The position numbers and the translations under genes are program-made. Source: an uncultured Collinsella sp. (GTDB taxonomy: Bacteria; Actinomycetota; Coriobacteriia; Coriobacteriales; Coriobacteriaceae). From it: DNA of 44,729 nucleotides. The notes under the pieces are model-generated. The model was not told the DNA's origin and ran no database searches. It saw only the letters and a list, made by a program, of their open reading frames with translations. How positions within the stretch are numbered: the stretch's first letter is position 1; the number at the start of each line of letters is the position of its first letter. Location: contig UQZI01000008.1 of the NCBI GenBank assembly GCA_900545555.1, positions 1 through 44,729 on the forward strand, written 5' to 3'. Below are positions 16,999-25,014 of this stretch, piece by piece.

Positions 16999-17397
16999 TT
17001 ACCAGACGTAAGCGATGATCTCGCCGCCGACGTTGTGCTTGCGAGCATCGCGGTCGGTCATGACGCCATGGCTGGTGGAAATAATGGCGGTACCAAGGCC
17101 ACCGCGGACGCGGGGCATGTCGGCAACGCCGGTGTACTTACGCAGGCCCGGCTTGGAAATGCGGCGGATGCCGTTGATGACCTTAGCCTTCTTGGGACCA
17201 TACTTAAGCGTGATGTGCAGAGTCTTCTGGGGAACGGTGTCCTCGACATCGTAGCCCTCGATGTAGCCCTCCTCGTGCAGAACACGAGCGATCTCGACGA
17301 GCTTCTTGCTGCTCGGCATGGAGACCGTGGCCTTGTTCACAGAGTTAGCGTTACGGATGCGCGTAAGCATATCTGCGATCGGGTCTGTAAGGTTCAT
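16999..17397 (-). CDS. rpsH: 30S ribosomal protein S8
   Basis: 132 residues. NLTDPIADMLTRIRNANSV is the N-terminal signature, and the C-terminus has GGLGTAIISTSHGVMTDRDA with GGEIIAYVW, the 16S-binding part. S8 controls the spc operon in Escherichia coli by binding near rplE; whether it does so here is unknown. Confidence 0.99.
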   Translation of the reverse strand: MNLTDPIADMLTRIRNANSVNKATVSMPSSKKLVEIARVLHEEGYIEGYDVEDTVPQKTLHITLKYGPKKAKVINGIRRISKPGLRKYTGVADMPRVRGGLGTAIISTSHGVMTDRDARKHNVGGEIIAYVW

Positions 17398-17438
17398 ACA
17401 GATTCTCCTTCGTTCTTGATGAACACGTGCTCTTGGTT

Positions 17439-17461
17439 CTTCGCCGCCCTTAACGGCAAAG
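17439..17461 (-). other. Hairpin in the rpsZ-rpsH gap
   Basis: Eight base pairs (17439-17446 with 17454-17461, one G-U) and a seven-base loop in the 119-base gap after rpsZ. That gap is long for this operon, and no coding frame with a ribosome site fills it. It may be a processing site or a protein-binding leader. Confidence 0.35.
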
Positions 17462-17516
17462 CCTAACTAGCGCGTTTTCCCTGTTCCAAACGGATGCTTG
17501 AAACGCTGGTAGTGAC

Positions 17517-17702
17517 TTACCAGCTGGCCTTCTTAACGCCGGGAAGCTCGCCCTTGAGTGCAAGCTCGCGGAAGCAGACACGGCACAGGCCGAACTTGCG
17601 GTACACAGAGTGCGGACGGCCGCAGCGCTGGCAGCGCGTGTACTCACGAGTAGAGAACTTCTGCTTGCGATTGCACTTGACGATCATCGATGTCTTAGCC
17701 AC
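17517..17702 (-). CDS. rpsZ: 30S ribosomal protein S14, type Z (zinc)
   Basis: 61 residues, the short zinc-binding form of S14. Cys24-x2-Cys27 and Cys40-x2-Cys43 form the zinc ribbon, and MAKTSMIVKCNRKQKFSTRE is the typical N-terminus. Position between rplE and rpsH is standard. Confidence 0.98.
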   Translation of the reverse strand: MAKTSMIVKCNRKQKFSTREYTRCQRCGRPHSVYRKFGLCRVCFRELALKGELPGVKKASW

Positions 17703-17781
17703 TTATATCCTCCTCACATAGAGTATTGTCCGCCCCAAGCGCCGCCCCCTTGTGGGAACGGCGCTTATAGGGCAGGTGAAC

Positions 17782-18339
17782 CTATTTCTTGAACGGGAAA
17801 CCGAAGGCGTCCAGAAGGGCCTTGGCCTCCTCATCGGTGTTGGCGGTGGTCACGAAAGTGATGTCCATACCACGCTGGTGATCGACGGAATCGAAGTCGA
17901 TCTCGGGGAAGATGAGCTGCTCGGTGACGCCCATGGAGAAGTTACCACGGCCGTCGAAGCTCTTGGCGGAGATGCCGCGGAAGTCGCGGATACGGGGGAT
18001 CGCGACGGAGGTCAGACGATCGAAGAACTCCCACATACGGTCGCCACGCAGGGTAACCTTGCAGCCGATCGGCATACCAGCGCGCAGGCGGAAGGTAGCG
18101 ATGGACTTGCGGGCACGGGTGATCATCGGCTGCTGACCGGTGATGGCGCGCAGGTCGCGCACGGCACCGTCGATGGCCTTGGAATCGGTAGCGGCCTCGC
18201 CGACACCCATGTTCACGACGATCTTCTCAAACTTGGGGATCATCATGACGTTCTCGTACTGGAACTTGTCCTGAAGCTGCTGCTTGACCTCGTTGTTGTA
18301 CTTGGTCTTCAGACGCGGCACATACTTCTCTTCTGCCAT
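17782..18339 (-). CDS. rplE: 50S ribosomal protein L5
   Basis: 185 residues; binds 5S rRNA and forms the inter-subunit bridge with S13. Conserved segments include ENVMMIPKFEKIVVNMGVGE, ITGQQPMITRARKSIATFRL and FPEIDFDSVDHQRGMDITFV. The ATG follows AAGGAGTG. It is the first gene of this ribosomal block: no rplX or rplN lies upstream, which is against the usual order. A candidate promoter is at 18477-18505. Confidence 0.98.
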   Translation of the reverse strand: MAEEKYVPRLKTKYNNEVKQQLQDKFQYENVMMIPKFEKIVVNMGVGEAATDSKAIDGAVRDLRAITGQQPMITRARKSIATFRLRAGMPIGCKVTLRGDRMWEFFDRLTSVAIPRIRDFRGISAKSFDGRGNFSMGVTEQLIFPEIDFDSVDHQRGMDITFVTTANTDEEAKALLDAFGFPFKK

Positions 18340-18580
18340 TGTTCACTCCTTCTTGGGGTTTTAAGCACGGGGCGTGGCCACGATGGGTTGTCCTCGTGCC
18401 TCCTGACTGCATCCGCGCCGCTCATGGCATTTCGCGGTTTGGACTCGACGCAGCAGGAGCCGACAAAACAATCGGTACTATACGCGCATCGGGAGCGTAT
18501 TTCCAGAAAAACCTCGTCTGCCTGCACAACTCCACAACTCCCCCGCACAAATTGATCCCTAGGGCACGGAGGAAAATGGC
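18340..18580 (-). other. Non-coding leader region upstream of rplE
   Basis: A stretch of 325 bases between rplE and xdhC without a convincing gene. It holds the rplE ribosome site, about 130 bases of GC-rich leader, and a candidate promoter (18477-18505). The palindrome 18581-18647 occupies the rest. Frames on the minus strand here end in no recognisable rplX tail. Confidence 0.6.
18477..18505 (-). promoter_or_regulatory. Candidate promoter of the rplE-initiated ribosomal block
   Basis: On the minus strand TGGAAA (four of six) and TATAGT (five of six) are 17 bases apart, about 130 bases before the rplE start. This would let the truncated spc operon be transcribed independently of xdhC. Confidence 0.5.
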
Positions 18581-18647
18581 AGTTGCGGTGAAATAGGGAC
18601 CGTTTGGCGGCCTAACAGGCTTAAACAGTCCGTATTCCACCGCAACT
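18581..18647. repeat. 67-bp palindromic repeat, family A, copy 1
   Basis: Arms 18581-18600 and 18628-18647 are 20 bases long with 18 pairing; the centre is 27 bases and contains a GCCT/AGGC inner stem. The outer end reads AGTTGCGGTGAAATA. It starts 18 bases after the xdhC stop on that gene's downstream side. A second copy lies at 21375-21441. It may act as a terminator-like hairpin or be a small mobile palindrome. Confidence 0.85.
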
Positions 18648-18664
18648 TATTGATGGCGATGCGA

Positions 18665-19708
18665 CTAGCGCTTGCGGGGGACGAGTTTGGTGCGGCGCAG
18701 GTGGATCATCTCGGCGGCGATGGAGATGGCAATCTCCTCGGGATCCTCGGCCTCGATGGCAACGCCGATCGGCAGGTGCAGCTCGTCGATCTGGTCCTGC
18801 GTAAAGCCCTCCTGCTCCAAACGGGCGCGCACAAAGGCCGTCTTGCGGCGCGAGCCCAAGCAGCCCAGATAGGCGGGTTTAGCGCGCATGGCCTGAATCA
18901 CCACGTCGATATCGGACTTGTGGCCTGCTGTGGCCACGACCACCAAGTCGCGCGGGCCGATGGGGCACTGCTTGCTCAGGTTCTTGTAATCGACCAGGCG
19001 ACGATCGTAGACACCGGGCACCCATTCGGGCGTCAGCGTGCCGGGGCGGTCATCGCACGCCACAACGGCAAAGCCCGCCGCCGTGAGTACGCGCGCCGTC
19101 GCAGCGCCCACGTGTCCGCAGCCAAAGATGTAGGTCAGGCCCTCGGGGCAGAGCGTCTCGATGTGCGCCGGGGGAATCTCGGAGGCGGCGTTGGTGTAGG
19201 TGACCTTACTCCCCTCCTCCACCAGCGAAAGCTCGGGGCAGCCCGCAATGGTATGGCGCGATGCCCCGCCATGGTACTCGGCCACATCGCCCTCGAGCGC
19301 GTTTGCGATAAACGGTTCAAAGTCGATGACGAAGTCGCCGATGCGTCGATACGCCAAGACGTCGGCAACCGACTGGAACAACGGCACCTGCGATACATCC
19401 AGGTGCAGATAGCACAGGCAGATGGCTCCGCCGCAGATCATGCCGGTATCGGAGTTCTCGCCGCCCATGGTGTAGCGGACCAGACGCGACCGTCCCGCGC
19501 TCAGGAGCTCGCGCGCCTCATCCAGCGCAAAGAGCTCAATCTTGCCGCCGCCGATAGTGCCCGCCTGGCTGCCATCGGCAAAGACGGCCATCCAGGCGCC
19601 CACACCGCGCGGGGACGACCCCGCCGTACCGGCCACGACCACCAGCTCGCACGTCTCGCCAGCACGCAGGGCGGCAAGCGCCGCATTCACCACATCGAGC
19701 TTTTCCAT
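18665..19708 (-). CDS. xdhC: XdhC/CoxI family molybdenum-enzyme maturation protein
   Basis: XdhC-type proteins bind the molybdenum cofactor and help install the terminal sulfur in xanthine dehydrogenase and related hydroxylases. 347 residues. The N-terminal XdhC/CoxI domain has VAGTAGSSPRGVGAWM (25-40), GTIGGGKIE and TGMICGGAICL (88-98). A C-terminal Rossmann domain starts with YIFGCGHVG (193-201) and holds CLGSRRK. It follows yqeB by nine bases on the same strand, so the two form an operon. No molybdenum hydroxylase structural gene is in the window, so its client must be encoded elsewhere. Confidence 0.9.
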   Translation of the reverse strand: MEKLDVVNAALAALRAGETCELVVVAGTAGSSPRGVGAWMAVFADGSQAGTIGGGKIELFALDEARELLSAGRSRLVRYTMGGENSDTGMICGGAICLCYLHLDVSQVPLFQSVADVLAYRRIGDFVIDFEPFIANALEGDVAEYHGGASRHTIAGCPELSLVEEGSKVTYTNAASEIPPAHIETLCPEGLTYIFGCGHVGAATARVLTAAGFAVVACDDRPGTLTPEWVPGVYDRRLVDYKNLSKQCPIGPRDLVVVATAGHKSDIDVVIQAMRAKPAYLGCLGSRRKTAFVRARLEQEGFTQDQIDELHLPIGVAIEAEDPEEIAISIAAEMIHLRRTKLVPRKR

Positions 19709-19717
19709 TGCCGCCTT

Positions 19718-20512
19718 CTATCCTCTAAAGACATCGGTGAGCATAGCGAGTGCCTCGAGCACGCCGCCGCCGACCGACGTCGCTTTGTCCGAAATGTAGT
19801 TGATATAGCTGGCATCGCCGCGCGGGTCGACATCGGCGCATTTAAAGCCCTCAGTCACCTGCACGCCGTTCGCCAAAAGCCCGCGCAGACAGCCATCGAT
19901 CTGCGTGCACATGGGCGTATCGCCCGCGTAGCCAATCACGTCTCCGGCGCTCACGATGTCGCCGATTGCGCGGTCGGACCGAAACACGCCGGCGGCGGGG
20001 CTGTGGATAACACGTTCCTTGCCATAGCCGGCGATAATGCCCGGCACGCCCGTGTTGGGCTGGGGCGAACCTTGGGTAATGACACGGCCGAGAAAATGCC
20101 CGCGCATGGTCTCGACCACGGCGTCGCAGTCAACCGGCGCGGTGAAGCCCGGTCCCACGGCAATAACGACAGGCGCCATATCGCGCGTGGTGCCCAAGTT
20201 GCGCTTGGCCAGAATCGCGTCCACCACGGCCGCGGGCTTCAGTTCGTCGAGCATCTTGGCCTGGGGGTCTACCACGACGGCGACGTCTCCGGCCTCGGTA
20301 ATTGCAAGCACCTCTGCCGGCGTCTGCGCCAAGCGGGCGCAAATACCCTCGACCTGGACCTCGCCCAAGCGAATGGCCTCGCAAAAACTGATTGTGCGAC
20401 GGATGCACGTGGGAACCGCGATATCGGCCATAACGACCGACACGCCGGCGCGCACCAAACGGGCAGCGACACCCGTGGCGATATCGCCGGCGCCGCGAAC
20501 ATAAACGAGCAT
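19718..20512 (-). CDS. yqeB: YqeB-type selenium-dependent molybdenum hydroxylase accessory protein
   Basis: 264 residues. The N-terminal VRGAGDIATGVAARLVRAG (5-23) is a Rossmann-like nucleotide-binding motif. VIAVGPGFTAPVDCDAVVET and GNT-like PQPNTGVPG in the middle, and HSPAAGVF then CTQIDGCLRG, match the EF2563/YqeB family found only beside selenium-dependent molybdenum hydroxylases. The role is believed to be in making or inserting the labile selenium cofactor; the exact reaction is not established. It is divergent from yqeC and in operon with xdhC. Confidence 0.88.
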   Translation of the reverse strand: MLVYVRGAGDIATGVAARLVRAGVSVVMADIAVPTCIRRTISFCEAIRLGEVQVEGICARLAQTPAEVLAITEAGDVAVVVDPQAKMLDELKPAAVVDAILAKRNLGTTRDMAPVVIAVGPGFTAPVDCDAVVETMRGHFLGRVITQGSPQPNTGVPGIIAGYGKERVIHSPAAGVFRSDRAIGDIVSAGDVIGYAGDTPMCTQIDGCLRGLLANGVQVTEGFKCADVDPRGDASYINYISDKATSVGGGVLEALAMLTDVFRG

Positions 20513-20553
20513 TCCCGGGGCACCTCCCTGTGCTACGGTTTGAGCAGAGCAAA

Positions 20554-20568
20554 AGCGGTTCGACCGCT
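20554..20568. promoter_or_regulatory. Palindrome in the yqeB-yqeC divergent promoter region
   Basis: AGCGGT-tcg-ACCGCT lies in the 102-base gap between two divergent genes of one pathway, where a shared operator would be expected. Symmetry and position are the only support. Confidence 0.35.
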
Positions 20569-20614
20569 ACTCTGATGATTATTTATTATCACAGTATTAT
20601 ACGGCGGTGAACAG

Positions 20615-21349
20615 ATGGAAACGGTTAGCGGCAATCTTGCCTCGGCGCTCAGGATCAAGCCGGGCATTACCGCGATTATCGGCAGCGGTGGCAAGTCGAC
20701 CTTGCTAAAGACGCTCGGCCTTGAGCTTATGCGCGCTGGCGGCCGCGCGCTCCTCTGCACCACCACGCATATGTTCCCCGTCGCCGGCGTGCCGTGGGAC
20801 GGGTCGAGCCGTCGCCTGGACGCCGTGCCTTGGAAGCCGGGCGCCTCGCATGTCCCCGGTTGCACCTGCGAGGCATGCGCGGGACTTGTCCGCGGAAGCA
20901 TCTGCCAGGCGGGTGTTTTGGACCCGGAGACAGGCAAGCTCTCCGCCCCCGCTGAGCCGATCGACCAGCTGGCGCAGCGCTTTGACTATGTGTTGGCCGA
21001 GGCAGATGGCAGCAAGCGACTCCCGCTCAAGGCGCATGCCGCCTGGGAGCCGGTAATTCCCGCCGCCACGGCAAACGTTGTCTGGGTCGTCGGCGCCTCG
21101 GGGCTGGGCAAGCCCGTCGCCGAGGTTGTCCACCGCCCCGAGCTCTTCTGCGAGCGCTGCGGCTGCGAGCCCACCGACGCTGCCACCCCAGAGCGCGTCG
21201 CCCAGGTGCTCAATGCCGAGCTGCAGATGCTGAACCTCAACAATGCCCACATCATGCTCAACCAAGTCGACACGCTTGCCGATCCAACGATGGCAGATCG
21301 CTTCGAGGCTGTCCTCGGCCGCCCCATCGTCGCCACCAGCCTCAAGTAG
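20615..21349 (+). CDS. yqeC: YqeC-type selenium cofactor biosynthesis protein
   Basis: 244 residues. A P-loop IIGSGGKSTLL (21-31) and EADGSKRLPLKAH (129-141) identify the YqeC family, putative nucleotide-dependent enzymes of selenium-dependent molybdenum hydroxylase maturation. Two cysteine groups stand out, Cys83/85/88 and Cys179/182/184, plus Cys97, which could bind a metal or cluster. The start ATG is preceded by GGCGGTGA. It is divergent from yqeB-xdhC and is closed by the family A palindrome 26 bases after its stop. Confidence 0.88.
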   Translation: METVSGNLASALRIKPGITAIIGSGGKSTLLKTLGLELMRAGGRALLCTTTHMFPVAGVPWDGSSRRLDAVPWKPGASHVPGCTCEACAGLVRGSICQAGVLDPETGKLSAPAEPIDQLAQRFDYVLAEADGSKRLPLKAHAAWEPVIPAATANVVWVVGASGLGKPVAEVVHRPELFCERCGCEPTDAATPERVAQVLNAELQMLNLNNAHIMLNQVDTLADPTMADRFEAVLGRPIVATSLK

Positions 21350-21374
21350 CCGGCGCTGCCCCAGCAGGCCTATA

Positions 21375-21441
21375 AGTTGCGGTGGAATAGTTCCTGAAAC
21401 GGCCTATTTGGCGGCTAAACAGGAACTATTTCACCGCAACT
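21375..21441. repeat. 67-bp palindromic repeat, family A, copy 2
   Basis: Arms 21375-21396 and 21420-21441 match at 21 of 22 positions; the outer end AGTTGCGGTGGAATAG is nearly the same as in the copy at 18581-18647. It lies between the convergent ends of yqeC and the hydantoinase gene, 26 bases from each stop. With 20-base arms its centre is also 27 bases. Confidence 0.85.
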
Positions 21442-21466
21442 GCGGAGAGGGTCCGGCACCCCCCCG

Positions 21467-22834
21467 TTAGCGGGGAACGTAGCGACCGGGCTGGGCTCCG
21501 GTGGGCTCGCCGTCGCGCGCCGCCAGCACGCCATTCACAAACACGGCCTTGGCGCGGCCATGTGCCTCAAAGCCCTCGAGCGGCGTGTAGTCCACGGCCT
21601 GATGCTGCGTCGCGGCACTGATCGTCCAGCGCACCTTGGGATCCCACACGCACACGTCGGCATCGGAGCCCTCAGCAAGACAGCCCTTGCGCGGATACAT
21701 GCCAAAGACGCGCGCCGGGTTCTCGCTCATCAAGCGGCACAGATCCTCGGGGCCCAGCTGTCCCTCAAAGCTCGTAGCGATCGCGACGGGACGATGCTCC
21801 ACGCCGGGCCCGCCGTTGGGAATCGCGCGGAAGTCGTCGCGCCCGCGGTCCTTTTGCCCATGCAGGTTAAAGCTGCAGTGGTCGGTGGCGATGGTATCGA
21901 TCTCGCCGGCCACAAGCGCCTCGCGCAGCGCGGCACGGTCACCGGCATGGCGCAGCGGCGGGCTCATCACATACTTGGCGCCCGCAAAGCCGTCCTCGCC
22001 CTGCTCCAAGTAGCACGTATCGTCGAGCATCAGATACTGAGGGCAGGTCTCGACATAGATGTTCTTCTGCCCGCGCGCCTTGGCAGCGCGAATGGCCTCG
22101 AGCCCCAGCTTGGTCGAAAGATGCACCACGTTGACCGGTGCGTCGCCGGCTAGGTGCGCCAGATACAGCAGGCGGCTCACGGCCTCGGCCTCACACACGT
22201 CCGGACGGCTGAGCGCATGCCCCTCGGGCCCATGAATCCCCTGCTCGTACACGCGCTTCTGCAGCTCATTCACCAACGTGCCGTTCTCGCAATGCACGCA
22301 GAGCATGCCGCCCACGCGTTTGAGCTCCTCCAGCACCTCGAGCGTCTCGGCATCGTCCAAGCGCAGGTGGTCGTAGGCAAAGTAGGTCTTAAACGACGAT
22401 ACGCCCGCCTCGCGCATGGCCGAAAGATCGGCGCGGTTGCGCTCATTCCACTCGGCGAGTGCCATATGAAAAGCGTAGTTGGCCGTGCAGGTTCCGTCGG
22501 CGCGATGATGCCACTCGGCAAGGGCATCGGGCATGGTCACGCCGCGATCAGCCGTCGCGTAGTCCACGATGGTCGTCGTACCGCCGCAGGCAGCCGCACG
22601 TGTGCCGGTCTCAAAGCTATCGGCCGTCCAATCCATGCCAGTCCAGCACTGCATGTGCGTGTGGCCATCGACAAAGCCGGGGAACACCCAACAGGCGGTG
22701 GCGTCCTGGACGGTATCGCCCTCGGCCGGCTCAATCGCTGCGGCGATCCGCACAATCTTGTCGCCCTCCATGGCAAGATCGGCGCGGCGAAGCCCCTGGG
22801 GCGTCACGAGCGCGCCGTTTTTGATGATGATCAT
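21467..22834 (-). CDS. hyuA: Dihydropyrimidinase/hydantoinase family amidohydrolase
   Basis: Metal-dependent cyclic amide hydrolase, 455 residues. The binuclear site is complete: His58 and His60 (DGHTHM), carboxylated Lys149 (SSFKTYFAY), His181 (VHCENG), His238 (VVHLST) and Asp318 (ATDHCSF). In Escherichia coli the related HyuA sits in the same xdh-yge-yqe cluster and is linked to anaerobic urate/purine catabolism; the true ring substrate here is unknown. Start ATG follows AAGGAG. It is ten bases after the MocA-like gene, so they share an operon. Close relatives include D-hydantoinase and allantoinase; the cluster favours the hydantoinase-type reading. Confidence 0.88.
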   Translation of the reverse strand: MIIIKNGALVTPQGLRRADLAMEGDKIVRIAAAIEPAEGDTVQDATACWVFPGFVDGHTHMQCWTGMDWTADSFETGTRAAACGGTTTIVDYATADRGVTMPDALAEWHHRADGTCTANYAFHMALAEWNERNRADLSAMREAGVSSFKTYFAYDHLRLDDAETLEVLEELKRVGGMLCVHCENGTLVNELQKRVYEQGIHGPEGHALSRPDVCEAEAVSRLLYLAHLAGDAPVNVVHLSTKLGLEAIRAAKARGQKNIYVETCPQYLMLDDTCYLEQGEDGFAGAKYVMSPPLRHAGDRAALREALVAGEIDTIATDHCSFNLHGQKDRGRDDFRAIPNGGPGVEHRPVAIATSFEGQLGPEDLCRLMSENPARVFGMYPRKGCLAEGSDADVCVWDPKVRWTISAATQHQAVDYTPLEGFEAHGRAKAVFVNGVLAARDGEPTGAQPGRYVPR

Positions 22835-22843
22835 AATTGCTCC

Positions 22844-23458
22844 TTATTGATTGATGCAGTTGGCCACGCGATCAAAATACGAGCAGGCGGCGATATGCTC
22901 CGTTATGCGTCGCTGTCCCTTGGCGGTATCGACGTCCCACAGCTCGTAGGCACGCGCCTCGACTAACGCAACGTCGGTGCGGCCCTTGATAATCGACCCA
23001 CCACCGTCCTTGCCCTCGAGAAGCACGAGCGAAGGGAACAGTCGCCTTGGGAAGAGCACCGGGCTCGAAGGCTCACCGTTGCACGCAAGACGCACCGGAT
23101 GCTTGCGGCCACGCTCGTCAAATGCACGAACCATAGCCTCAAAAGAATCCAAACTCACGAGCGGCTGGTCGCCCGGCAAAAAGAGGCAACCTTTCCAGTT
23201 GCGTTCGACTCCCCACGAAAGGCCCGCACGGACGCTTTCGCTGCGCAACTCGCCATCGTGCAGCACGCACGGGCAATGCTTGTCCTCGCAAATCTGAGCG
23301 ACCTCGGGCCAACGCGTCGAAACCACAACATCAAAGCCCCCGGGGACCGAATCGATGGTCCGGGCAATCAGCGGCTCGCCATAGATATCGGCGAGCATCT
23401 TGTTAGAGCCAAACCGCTTGCCCTCGCCCGAGGCCATAATGACGCAACCAAGTTTCAT
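22844..23458 (-). CDS. mocA: MocA/MobA-like nucleotidyltransferase
   Basis: NTP-transferase of 204 residues of the type that adds CMP or GMP to molybdopterin. The N-terminal MASGEGKRFGSNKM (8-21) is the nucleotide-binding signature and PGDQPL (95-100, Asp97) the metal-binding motif; SSPVLFPRRLFP resembles the conserved substrate loop. I start at ATG 23456-23458, seven bases after GGGGAGG; a longer frame begins at 23515 without such support. Its position beside hyuA, yqeB and ygeW matches the Escherichia coli cluster, supporting a cytidylyltransferase role for molybdenum hydroxylases. Confidence 0.85.
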   Translation of the reverse strand: MKLGCVIMASGEGKRFGSNKMLADIYGEPLIARTIDSVPGGFDVVVSTRWPEVAQICEDKHCPCVLHDGELRSESVRAGLSWGVERNWKGCLFLPGDQPLVSLDSFEAMVRAFDERGRKHPVRLACNGEPSSPVLFPRRLFPSLVLLEGKDGGGSIIKGRTDVALVEARAYELWDVDTAKGQRRITEHIAACSYFDRVANCINQ

Positions 23459-23546
23459 GGCGATACCTCCCCTGAAACCATCGTACCCATAACTCGCGCC
23501 GTGGGGCATCTGCATCGAAAGCGCTTATCCCGCACGCCCACGATGC

Positions 23547-23588
23547 AAAAAAGGGGGCACCCCGCCGGTTGGCAGAGTGCCCCTTTTA
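23547..23588 (-). terminator. Terminator after ygeW
   Basis: On the minus strand AAGGGGCAC pairs with GTGCCCC across a GC-rich loop and is followed by six Ts (23547-23552 as A). It lies 23 bases past the ygeW stop and separates ygeW from the MocA-like gene. Confidence 0.85.
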
Positions 23589-23610
23589 CATGGCTTACCT
23601 CAACCCGGCT

Positions 23611-24813
23611 TTAGGCCTGGAACCAACGGGCGGTGTTGCGCTCGTCGAGGGCCTTGAGGGTAGCGGCGGGATCGGCAACCTTCTGCAGGAACATCATGGC
23701 TGCGATAGCGTACGGCTTGTAGCTGGCCTCCTTGTACATGCCCACACGGTGCATGTCGAAGACGTCGGCGTTGACCTCGCCGTGCTCGCAAGAGACACCG
23801 GAGATGTCGGCGGGCAGCGGGTGCATAAAGATGGTGTCCTGGCCGTTGGCAGTCTTCTCCATGAGCTCGGTCGTGGAGCACCAATCCTGATGCGTAGCGT
23901 TCTGAGCGAGCAGCTCCTTCTCGAGCGCAGCGATGCCGGCGTCGTCGCCCTCGGCGTACAGGTTGGTACGCTTCTCCATGGCGGCAAACGGAGCCCAGCT
24001 CTTGGGGATCACGATGTCGGCGCCCTCGAAGGCCTCGGCCATGGTGTTGACCTGCTTAAAGGTGGTGCCGGACTCGGCGGCGTAGCCCTTAGCGCGCTCG
24101 ACGACCTCGGGCATGAGGTCGTAGCCCTCGGGGTGGGCCAGGGTGACGTCCATGCCAAAGCGGGGCAGCAGGCTGATCAGCGACTGCGGGCAGGACAGCG
24201 GCTTGCCGTAAGAGGGCGAGTAGGCCCAGGTGACAGCAACCTTCTTGCCCTTGAGGTTCTCGAGGCCGCCAAACTCGTTGATGAGGTAGAGCATGTCGGC
24301 AGAGGACTGCGTGGGGTGATCGGAGTCGGACTGCAGGGAGATGAGCGTGGGACGGTGATCCAGAACGCCGTCCTCGTAGGCCTGCTGCACGGACTCGGAG
24401 ACCTCGGCCATGTAGGCGTCGCCCTTGCCGATGTACATGTCGTCGCGGATGCCAATGACGTCGGCCATGAAGGAGATCATGGTAGCGGTCTCGCGGACGG
24501 TCTCGCCGTGAGCGATCTGGGACTTCTTCTCGTCCAGGTCCTGCAGCTCAAGGCCGAGCAGGTTGGCTGCCTTAGAGAAGGAGAAGCGCGTACGGGTGGA
24601 GTTGTCACGGAACAGCGAGACGGCCAGACCCGAATCGAAGATCTTGGACGAAACGTTGTTCTCGCGCAGCTCGCGCAGGGCGTCGGCGACGATGTAGAGC
24701 GCCTTGAGCTCATCGGTGGTCTTGTCCCAGGTGTGCAGGAAGTCGCTGCCGTACATGCCCTTAAAATCGAGGCCGTTCAGCTGCTCGACGAGCTCGGTAA
24801 ACTTAGCGTCCAT
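23611..24813 (-). CDS. ygeW: YgeW-type knotted carbamoyltransferase
   Basis: 400-residue member of the aspartate/ornithine carbamoyltransferase superfamily. The carbamoyl phosphate loop FRDNSTRTRFS has STRTR at 72-76, HPTQ is at 166-169, and MHPLPADI supplies the second HPLP motif. Length and sequence fit YgeW, a trefoil-knotted enzyme of unknown natural substrate tied to anaerobic purine/urate breakdown. ATG 24811-24813 follows AAGGACA; the longer open frame to 25005 lacks a ribosome site. It lies 201 bases downstream of ygeY. Confidence 0.93.
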   Translation of the reverse strand: MDAKFTELVEQLNGLDFKGMYGSDFLHTWDKTTDELKALYIVADALRELRENNVSSKIFDSGLAVSLFRDNSTRTRFSFSKAANLLGLELQDLDEKKSQIAHGETVRETATMISFMADVIGIRDDMYIGKGDAYMAEVSESVQQAYEDGVLDHRPTLISLQSDSDHPTQSSADMLYLINEFGGLENLKGKKVAVTWAYSPSYGKPLSCPQSLISLLPRFGMDVTLAHPEGYDLMPEVVERAKGYAAESGTTFKQVNTMAEAFEGADIVIPKSWAPFAAMEKRTNLYAEGDDAGIAALEKELLAQNATHQDWCSTTELMEKTANGQDTIFMHPLPADISGVSCEHGEVNADVFDMHRVGMYKEASYKPYAIAAMMFLQKVADPAATLKALDERNTARWFQA

Positions 24814-24967
24814 GTAAATGTCCTTTCTAAAGGTGAAACGATCGCAATGAGTAGATGTGCCCCGGCATGCGCGTGTGGCTAGAACATGCAGAGCACTATG
24901 ACGAGGACCCGCTACCGTTGAGGAAGCATGGGAGATAACGACCGCGGGCCCCAAGTCAACAGGGGGT

Positions 24968-24992
24968 GCCGGGGACACGAGCGGCCCCCGGC
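24968..24992 (-). other. GC-rich hairpin between ygeY and ygeW
   Basis: GCCGGGG/CCCCGGC stem (24968-24974 and 24986-24992) 23 bases after the ygeY stop, in a 201-base gap. No T-run. It may lower ygeW expression relative to ygeY or protect the ygeY mRNA end. Confidence 0.4.
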
Positions 24993-25014
24993 TCAACAAG
25001 ATCAAGGAATGGGA

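Noticed and set aside
18309..18548. A remnant of rplX or a small gene before rplE
   Set aside because: None of the minus-strand frames reads as L24, and the frames overlap the candidate promoter and the palindrome.
18422..18640. A 72-residue minus-strand gene
   Set aside because: It begins within the family A palindrome and has no ribosome site or family match.
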